Shown here: in pieces, positions 58,001 through 64,000 of the stretch
How the letters are laid out: every line of letters starts with the position of its first letter
How positions within the stretch are numbered: position 1 is the stretch's first letter
NCBI GenBank assembly: GCA_905178155.1
Contig: CAJINV010000005.1
Location: 8,812,903 to 8,876,902, forward strand
Direction: 5' to 3'
DNA length: 64,000 nucleotides
Source: Amoebophrya sp. A120
Taxonomy: Eukaryota; Sar; Dinophyceae; Syndiniales; Amoebophryaceae
Position numbers and translations under genes: made by a program
The notes under the pieces: generated by a model
Seen by the model: the letters and a program-made list of their open reading frames with translations, nothing else
The model's database searches: none
Told to the model about the DNA's origin: nothing

Positions 58001-58504
58001 CTCTTCTTGCAAGACGATCTGTTGATCCTGCTCCTCGCCTTTTACCCCGATAATTGCCTCCGCAGCGCTGTCGCGTGCTGGTCTAATATCGTCGTCGTCC
58101 TCGTCCTCTTCCTCTCCAAGCTCCTTACTGGTGCAGCTCTTCCGGCTGCTTAGCCGCTTGAACCGGTTCACGGCCAAAAGCGCTTTGCTAGAAACGGAAA
58201 TCCCAGGTGGTAAGCCTAAGCGGAACCGAATAGACTCACCGGCTTGGCGCAGCTGCTCCAACTGCTGACGAAGGATGTTCTTGTTGGAATTTGATGTTCG
58301 TCGTGTTTTCACTTCTAATCCTACTGGACTTTCTTCTCTTGGCCTTGTTTCTTGAAGATCGCCAGAAGTTGGGTTGCCGGTGTAGTAGTTGCTCGCTGCG
58401 AAATTCAACTGACTACGCTCTTCTAGTTCTCCTCTACTACCGCCGACGTAGTTATTTTGCTCGATTTGCGGCAAAATAGACGTCGACCCACTAGTCGACG
58501 TCAT
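49055..58504 (-). CDS. Giant low-complexity protein with internal repeats and a C-terminal membrane helix (~2,905 aa)
   Basis: Exons: 54068-58504 (ATG at 58504), 50337-53816, 50021-50074, 49055-49798. The sequence is Ser/Thr/Pro/Ala/Gln-rich and mostly disordered. A motif of the form VQDEYSGMPRMSVEGYVES recurs: near 56140-56210, 56020-56090 and, diverged (QQGYTAEPKMEVEKYMAS), near 55880-55940; shorter relatives are VQGEYMVKPKV and VQGEYTAAAR. A helical stretch (EEHVSQIIDVLRTTLHEVP) crosses towards exon 2, whose start MDLESLKDELDIVLAIL is joined in frame to LAGQGR. One membrane helix (FLYFSVLIFLLFAVETF) lies near 50420, followed by a ~280-residue region with aromatic and acidic residues (LEFINPEDYEIAKQLEVQRF). 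No family recognised. A membrane-tethered scaffold is possible (inference). Confidence 0.7.
49799..50020. mobile_element. Introner, family C, giant low-complexity gene
   Basis: TATGAAAGTGCACAGCTCCC at left, GTTGTGCACTGTCATA at right; duplication TCTC. Confidence 0.9.
50075..50336. mobile_element. Introner, family A, giant low-complexity gene
   Basis: CATCAAATGCGAAAGTGTCT at left, GCAATCCATA at right; duplication imperfect (GAGG/GAAGG). Confidence 0.85.
53817..54067. mobile_element. Introner, family A, giant low-complexity gene
   Basis: TATCAAATGCAAAAATGTCA at left, GCACTTGATA at right; duplication TCCCT. Confidence 0.9.
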
Positions 58505-59682
58505 GGCGAGCGAAATTTGTCATGCGGAAACCACTACAGGAGAGGTGGCTTTGATGAGAAAAATCTTCGAGAAAACGGACCTCCACGCAGCCCGGTTGAT
58601 GTCGTGGGGGCATGGTCAGAGTAGAGTTGAAAAATTTTTTGATTACTTATGGAGAATTTGCTATTTGCGGATAGTCTTGTAGGGGGAAGGAAGAGGGTTT
58701 AGTTAATGTCACAAACTTGCGAGAGGAAACTAGTTTATCATGCGCGGGGGTACTACGACGTTTTGTCATGTGATATCTTCTTTCAGACTTCTGGGGCGGG
58801 AGAGACATTCATAAGGAAGTAGCACTGTAGAGGAAATTTTGCAAAAACAAGAAAACTACTACGACCTCCTCGAGATTTGTTCCAAAAATCTTTGCAACAC
58901 GACAAAATACTTATCCAGAGAACGAGTTTTGGACGACGGTCGTGTGGTATTGGCATTCCACAATCTTGACGTCGAAGGACGAAATCAAAGCTATATGCAC
59001 GATGTTGAAAGTACTTCTGTGTCAGACCGAAAACGTTTACTTCTTATACGCACGCAAACCGACACAACATGATGTTCTGATTTTGTGATGCTGCGTGAGA
59101 CGCCATATCAGCATCTTCATACCGACCAAGTCTAGTCATCTCCTAGCCTGCTGGCTCTACAGAATCAATTCTACAGCACCGATGAAGTCAGTAAGAGGTC
59201 TTCACAACAAGGACGAAAGGAATCAAAATCAAAATGATGTACGAAGCACGGCATTTTTTCGTTCTTTCCTGCCGTAGTGGATATGGACGATTCAGATAAA
59301 AGACGTGACATTAGTACTTTAGGTATTTCATCCGTAGTACAAAGCTGCATCTACTACTGCTCCTACCATGATTCCACAAGTACAATACCACTGTTCTTTA
59401 GAAGATCATTTCAGTACATCAACGCCGTAGGTACTTTCACGAAAAACTTTCTGACAGGACCAAGGGGCAGAAAAATGATCTGGAAGTATTAAAAACGCCG
59501 TCTTGATCTTGAGGGGACGAATACTTCTGTAGTGTTAATTAATTATCAATGTGCTCCCCCGGAATGGTTGGATCATTTTTTCTTCTAGCTGGACAGCTGG
59601 AGGCCTACGCCTACGTGAATGGAGCTACAAATTCAACCCACACGTATTTTCTTACCCTCCACTGCAGCCTCGACGAAACAAA
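58505..59682. other. Intergenic, no supported gene
   Basis: Contains isolated TTTGTCATGC-type motifs near 58515 and 58735 without terminal repeats, possibly decayed introner fragments in the 5' leader. Short plus-strand frames have no recognisable content. Confidence 0.45.
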
Positions 59683-62434
59683 TCATTCCGCCCGCACGTC
59701 CCGTGCTGCCTCGACAATCTATGCTGTGCAAAAGTATCGTACTAGTAGTACTTGCATTACAAATTACCTCAGCGTGACAAGTGGAATTTGTCATGCTGTT
59801 TTACCTTGGGATGGAGATTTGTAATGCATGTTCGCAATTACTACGAGTACGGTACTTTTGCACAGGATACGATCTCCAGTGTTTCGATGATCATCTCTGT
59901 CTGCAGTATGGAGTTCTTCCCAAGCGTTTTATTCTCAACTCTTGCATGATTTTTGCAATGCAGAGTTGCCATCAGTCTACTCCACACGAGGATGAAGCTG
60001 GCACGCATGGAAAATTCTGGAAGGGGTAAATAGCATGGATATTATCTGTTCCCAATTTGTAATGCAAGAGGCGCAAAATGTCCCCGGCAAATTTTGATGG
60101 TCTTGCACTACAAACCCATGCAAGAACCGTTGAGAACGCAACGCTTGAGAGCGCCATATGCAGTTGCTGCCACTTGTGTTTCTTCATGCTCCCTTCGATT
60201 TCTGCCGCCAGAATGCATTGCAAATATGTCTGTGTCTGGAAACCGAAACTTGTGATGCTAATTTACGAATTGTGAGGGCAGCACTCCAATAGGCAGCCAC
60301 GCATGACAAGTTTCTGGGCTCCTTTGTGGTTGTTTCGCTTTATTCCGCATGACGAGCTACATTTTAGGCGTCGAGAGACTCTTTTCCTGCTCCCGCATGA
60401 CAGGTTCAAGAGTCATGTGAGACAAGCATGACAAACTTGCAATCTTCCAGAGGACCCAGACATATTCGCATTTGATAGCCAGAATGGTCTCGCCAAACAG
60501 ACAGGGTTTGCTGCGCTCCACGAGATGCTTCACGCTTACTATGGATGGGAGAAAGGATTTTTATTTTTGTATCACGATGGGTTTTTTGATTTTGTCGCAA
60601 CAAGCTCTTTCGCGTGACAAATTCCATTCTGCAGGAGGACACGAAAGAACGGTTTCTTGTCCTGCTCCTGATTTATCAATCATAATCTTCACGCGTGGCC
60701 ATTATGAAGACAAAATGAAAATCATTCCCCTTCTCCCTTCCATACTCAAGTCCATCTATCAAATGTAAAAATGTCTGGGTCTGGAAGAATCCAACTTGTA
60801 ATGCTGATTTTGGATTCTAAAAAAATCTGTATTGCATGAGCAACAAAGAGGGTCCAAGTTTTGCTACACGGAAAGAGCATTTGTCATGCGGTATAGGCAT
60901 CAGGAAGCCCTCACAAAATCTGTGACGCTAGGGCATGCAGCACAGACATCAGGAGTCATGCAAAATGTGCATGACAAACCTGGCAATCTTCCAGACCCAG
61001 ACATTTTTACATTTGATACCATCTTTCTGCTGACCATCTCTGGAGTTTCTATTCCCGCCCACTTCTTCAGGTAGATCGCACAGTATGGAGTTCTCAAACG
61101 TTCCACTCTCAACTGTTACATGAATCTGTAATGCAAGAATAGAGAAAAGAAAAGCGGAAATGGGAAGCTACTTGCGCGCTATGCATTACAGGTTTTTCAC
61201 AGATTCGAATGCCGTGTAGCGCTTTGAGAACTTGTCATGCGAAGCGGCCTGATCATGTAAATCTTGATGGCAATTTTGCATGACAAACTGAAGGCATGTA
61301 AAAGTTGAGAATGCAATTCTCGAGAACCCCATACGCAGGCCCGGGCACTGGTAAAGGCGATCACCTCGTTCTCGGGGCACACGTGCGCCCGTATGTCCGC
61401 GTATTTTTCCACGGCCTCGTTTGCGATGCCGGTGGGCTATGAAAGTGCACAACTCGTCCCCATCCCCCTCATTTGTGATGTTGCATGAACAGCAATACAA
61501 GCATCAGCAAGAATACAATTTTTGCATGACAAATTTAGACAGGACTGTGGTCAGGAAGCCCGAACTTGTCATGCAAACAGTGCAAAGAGCCAAGGCGTAA
61601 ATTAGGTACTTTGCATGACAAATGTGGGGGAGGGGGACGAGTTGCGCACTCTCATATGGGCACGTAGTGAACGACAAAGAGTGGCGTGACGGCTACCGAG
61701 CCGCCCGGGCGCTTGGTAAACTGGTTGTAGCAGGTGGTTATGCATTGCAAATACATGTCTGGGTTCTACTCTGGATTTGTGATGCAAGATGTGAAGGACG
61801 CCATAAGATCTGTGATGCGGGAATTCTATGCATCGCCAGTTCTTATTTTGTCGTGCTGCTGGAAGCCAGTTTGTCATGCGTCTTGAGGAATGCATCTACT
61901 GCAAGCCTGAAAACTTTCTGATGCTGTTATGCCGTACAAGCGGCTACGCTGTGATGCGGGTATCAGCAACACAAATTTCTATTTCTACACGCAGACTACA
62001 ACATATTTGCAATGCATAGTGATCACACCGGATCGCTCATAATTGTAGCTCCACGACCACCCGCTCCTTTCGCCGATCCGGGCCACCACGCACCAGGGCC
62101 GCAAATCCCGGCGGATCTCCCTGCCAACAAATTGCTGTACCACATCGGTTATGAACTGCAAAAGTATCGCACTCGAACTCGTATATTTGCATATACAAAT
62201 TCCCTCAGGCAGCATTAGGCATAAAATTTGTAATGCTGATTTACCCTAAAAAAACGATTTGTGATGCATGATAGCTTGCAATACGAGTACGAAGATACTT
62301 TTGCAATGCATATCGGTGATCAAATGTACGTGGGACCCCGGCGGTTCCCGCCCGAGCACCTTGGCCGGGGATGTGTGCCGTGGGGTTTCGATCACACCGT
62401 CCTCGTCCGTGAGTGATGGTGTTGAGGTGGACAT
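59683..62434 (-). CDS. Unrecognised 219-aa protein, ten exons split by nine introners
   Basis: Exons: 62313-62434 (ATG at 62434), 62019-62149, 61658-61738, 61334-61437, 61019-61083, 60745-60756, 60478-60539, 60159-60212, 59870-59906, 59683-59719 (TGA). The product starts MSTSTPSLTDEDGVIETPRH, then LITDVVQQFVGREIRRDLRP, VVARIGERSGWSWSYNYERS, AVTPLFVVHYVPTGIANEAV, CPENEVIAFTSARACAIYLK, and a basic/acidic helical C-terminus ending IIETLEIVEAARDVRAE. It looks like a compact, soluble, folded domain with no signal peptide or membrane helix. I recognise no family. Each junction is supported by a target duplication and continuous frame. About three quarters of the gene is introner DNA. The 12-nt exon is the least certain. 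Confidence 0.7.
59720..59869. mobile_element. Introner, family B, 219-aa gene
   Basis: TATGCTGTGCAAAAGTATCG at left, GGTACTTTTGCACAGGATA at right; flanks CAATC/CGATC. Confidence 0.85.
59907..60158. mobile_element. Introner, family G, 219-aa gene
   Basis: TATGGAGTTCTTCCCAAGCG then TTTTATTCTCAAC at left, GTTGAGAACGCAACGCTTGA then GAGCGCCATA at right; duplication TGCAG. Confidence 0.85.
60213..60477. mobile_element. Introner, family A, 219-aa gene
   Basis: AATGCATTGCAAATATGTCT at left, GCATTTGATA at right; duplication GCCAG. Confidence 0.85.
60540..60744. mobile_element. Introner, family J (only copy seen), 219-aa gene
   Basis: TATGGATGGGAGAAAGGATT at left is inverted as TCATTCCCCTTCTCCCTTCC then ATA at right. 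No clear duplication. Excision must join GACTTGAG to CGTGAAGC to stay in frame. Confidence 0.65.
60757..61018. mobile_element. Introner, family A, 219-aa gene
   Basis: TATCAAATGTAAAAATGTCT and ACATTTGATA; duplication CCATC. Close in sequence to the copies at 32059 and 39153. Confidence 0.95.
61084..61333. mobile_element. Introner, family G, 219-aa gene
   Basis: TATGGAGTTCTCAAACGTTC at left, ATTCTCGAGAACCCCATA at right; duplication CACAG/CGCAG. Confidence 0.85.
61438..61657. mobile_element. Introner, family C, 219-aa gene
   Basis: TATGAAAGTGCACAACTCGT at left, GTTGCGCACTCTCATA at right; duplication TGGGC. Confidence 0.9.
61739..62018. mobile_element. Introner, degenerate family A, 219-aa gene
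   Basis: TATGCATTGCAAATACATGT at left, ATATTTGCAATGCATA at right; the GTCTGGGTC arm survives only on the left. Duplication GTGGT/GTGAT. Confidence 0.8.
62150..62312. mobile_element. Introner, family B, 219-aa gene
   Basis: TATGAACTGCAAAAGTATCG at left, GATACTTTTGCAATGCATA at right; duplication TCGGT. Confidence 0.9.
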
Positions 62435-63658
62435 GACGATCTACTATATGTGTTGGAGCTTTTGGTACGGTGCTCTACTGCCGCACTGGATGAACTCTTT
62501 CGTTTGATAGTTGTACGAGCGGGCCCACAACAGGGGAAAAAAGTTGGAGAATGTTAGGCACAGGGTAAAAATTGTATTATATTCTATGTACTGCGGAGAA
62601 TGAAAGAAGAGTCGTATGAAAATGATCCAAGTTCGCGCCATTGATCGTAGCAGTGTGGAACAGTTTGATACGCTTCTGCGCGGGCCAGAATAGATTCTAG
62701 GTCGACTCGAACCGATCCAACCAATGTGAGGAAGAGCCAAAAGGGTATAGAAACCGAGGTATGATGGCGAAGCCCTGAAATTCGTATAGAAGACCGAACG
62801 GCTACTGCTTTTTGCGACATAAACCGACAAGAACGAGTTTGCGAAGTGGGCGTGGCCGCGCAAAAGCTAGCCAAGCTATAGAAAGTCGACTTCCTTGGTT
62901 GATGTGGTACTTTCCTGTAGTTTGAAAACCAATGATGAAGCGGGTTCTACGCCGCGGAGCCGCGCATAAGCAGTGCTCTGATCTGTGTGGCCGTATGGGC
63001 ACTGCATCCCACACGACACAAGTGCAGATCCTGCGCGACGAACACTCTATACGCAATGAGAATGAATATGAAACGGACAAAGCTACGCTTCATGAGCAAC
63101 CGAGACTGCTGCGCGGGTGGCGCACAGATAACCACAGCACTGCTTACCCGACGCTCATATTTGAGATGCGACTATTTGAGCCCGAAGCCGACGCGAAACA
63201 ATATTTGTAATTTTATAGTCCTTGTTCATCACAACTGGCTTTATTCATTCTCGTCGTGCTAATGATGGTCAGTCCTGACCATGGCATTCAGCCTTCTAGC
63301 GAAGTAGCTCAAAACAGATGATTGTTCGTACATTGCGGTCATCTGGAGGCAGGACAACGACAAATAAACATCTTACAAACATTATTTTGTACCCAAAACT
63401 CTTCAATAATTTTGCAGCACAAGAAAAAGCACGATAAACGGAAATAGACACTTTCTGCAGCCCGATCCACCCGGTTTTTACCGTTCTGCTTTCCTACAAC
63501 GGTTTTCTAAAACTTGTAATCGCCGACTTCATCAATTCTTCTGATCCGCTGGTACGATTGCGGATTCCACCGCCGTGCTCACGCTTCCGTCGTTTGCCAA
63601 TGAGATGATACGTCTTGTTGAGAAGTCCGCCTGCTTGTCTCTCGGTGTTCTCGTCGCC
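62435..63658. other. Intergenic, no supported gene
   Basis: Short frames on both strands (for example 62932-63210 plus) lack domains or splice support. No introner termini are seen. Confidence 0.5.
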
Positions 63659-63802
63659 CTAGAATCGCGGTGGTTCAAATAAAAAGCCGCCGCGGACAAA
63701 CGGGGTGAAATCCGCGTCGCCCGGTCGCGCGTTGGCAAAGCCCGCAAACACCATGAGAGCCGCCAAAACGATGGCCCTGGTTTGGTTGTTTTGGATAGAC
63801 AT
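63659..63802 (-). CDS. Short ORF (47 codons) with a signal-peptide-like N-terminus
   Basis: ATG at 63802, TAG at 63659-63661. The product begins MSIQNNQTRAIVLAALMVFA and continues GFANARPGDADFTPFVRG. A short polar N-region, a hydrophobic core and Ala-X-Ala (ANA) before RPG fit a secretory signal peptide. It may be a complete small secreted peptide, or the first exon of a longer gene: another frame downstream (RRIISLANDGSVSTAVESAI) could be spliced to it. It starts only 27 bp after the stop of the neighbouring upstream gene, so the two lie head to tail. No homologue recognised. Confidence 0.35.
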   Translation of the reverse strand: MSIQNNQTRAIVLAALMVFAGFANARPGDADFTPFVRGGFLFEPPRF

Positions 63803-63829
63803 GTCACTACAACTACAATTTTCATTCTA

Positions 63830-64000
63830 CTAGCATATCTTCTTTACTACACGTGGAATCCATTGCAGCACAATGTGATACTCGGCAAAGAAATAAAGGT
63901 CGATGTACGTTATCGCGATGCACAGAGCAGCCTTGAGGTAACCAGCCCAGCCGCAGAGTTTGCTGAGCAGATCTGTCCCGAAATGCTGCAGACCCGTCAG
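63830..64000 (-). CDS. C-terminal exon of a membrane protein, 5' part beyond right edge
   Basis: An open frame enters from the right edge and stops at TAG (63830-63832). It encodes about 56 residues: LTGLQHFGTDLLSKLCGWAG, YLKAALCIAITYIDLYFFAE, and then YHIVLQWIPRVVKKIC. The central hydrophobic segment is a likely membrane helix. GC content and frame continuity fit coding DNA. The family cannot be judged from this fragment. Confidence 0.5.
   Translation of the reverse strand: MTGLQHFGTDLLSKLCGWAGYLKAALCIAITYIDLYFFAEYHIVLQWIPRVVKKIC

Noticed and set aside
59551-61074. Plus-strand reading of the region as a glycosyltransferase-like gene (LSIIIFTRGHYEDK)
   Set aside because: Frames break at the introner junctions, whereas the minus strand gives one continuous protein through ten exons.
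62932-63210. 92-codon plus-strand frame
   Set aside because: Opposite strand to all supported genes, no domain, and overlapping frames on the other strand are equally open.

Overview
The window looks like nuclear DNA of a dinoflagellate-lineage protist, most probably a syndinian parasite of the Amoebophrya type (inference). Coding exons are broken up by short, hairpin-forming insertions with terminal inverted repeats and about 5-bp target duplications. Protein continuity is restored only if each insertion plus one duplication copy is removed as an intron, mostly without GT-AG ends. This matches the 'introner elements' reported for Amoebophrya genomes (recalled, not searched here). I mapped about 67 such insertions by eye. 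Every gene I can support lies on the minus strand, as in dinoflagellate unidirectional gene clusters.

Layout, left to right, all genes minus: an HTTM (vitamin-K-carboxylase-like) membrane protein running off the left edge, with a 2.2-kb intron holding 13 repeats of a 163-164 bp hairpin satellite (<1-4061); a LOTUS/OST-HTH protein with about 20 small exons (7037-13253); a giant F-box/kelch protein with a membrane segment (14946-25001); a small membrane-protein gene (25320-25835); a GC-rich island bounded by about 75-bp direct repeats (26950-27790); a small two-helix membrane protein (28159-28605); a MutY adenine-DNA glycosylase (29764-33122); a myosin heavy chain interrupted by 26 introners (34644-47939); a roughly 2,900-residue low-complexity protein with a C-terminal membrane helix (49055-58504); an unrecognised 219-residue protein cut by nine introners, including a 12-nt microexon (59683-62434); a short ORF with a signal peptide (63659-63802); and the C-terminus of a membrane protein entering from the right edge (63830->64000).

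The genes do not form an obvious pathway. The common theme is the introner load. At least eleven terminal-repeat families (A-K below) share an interchangeable 10-bp end module and a recurrent internal GCATGACAAA-type motif. No transposase, reverse transcriptase or other mobilising enzyme is encoded here, so the elements appear non-autonomous. Gene models were assembled by hand from reading-frame continuity. Internal exon ends are good to a few bases at introners and less certain at ordinary introns.
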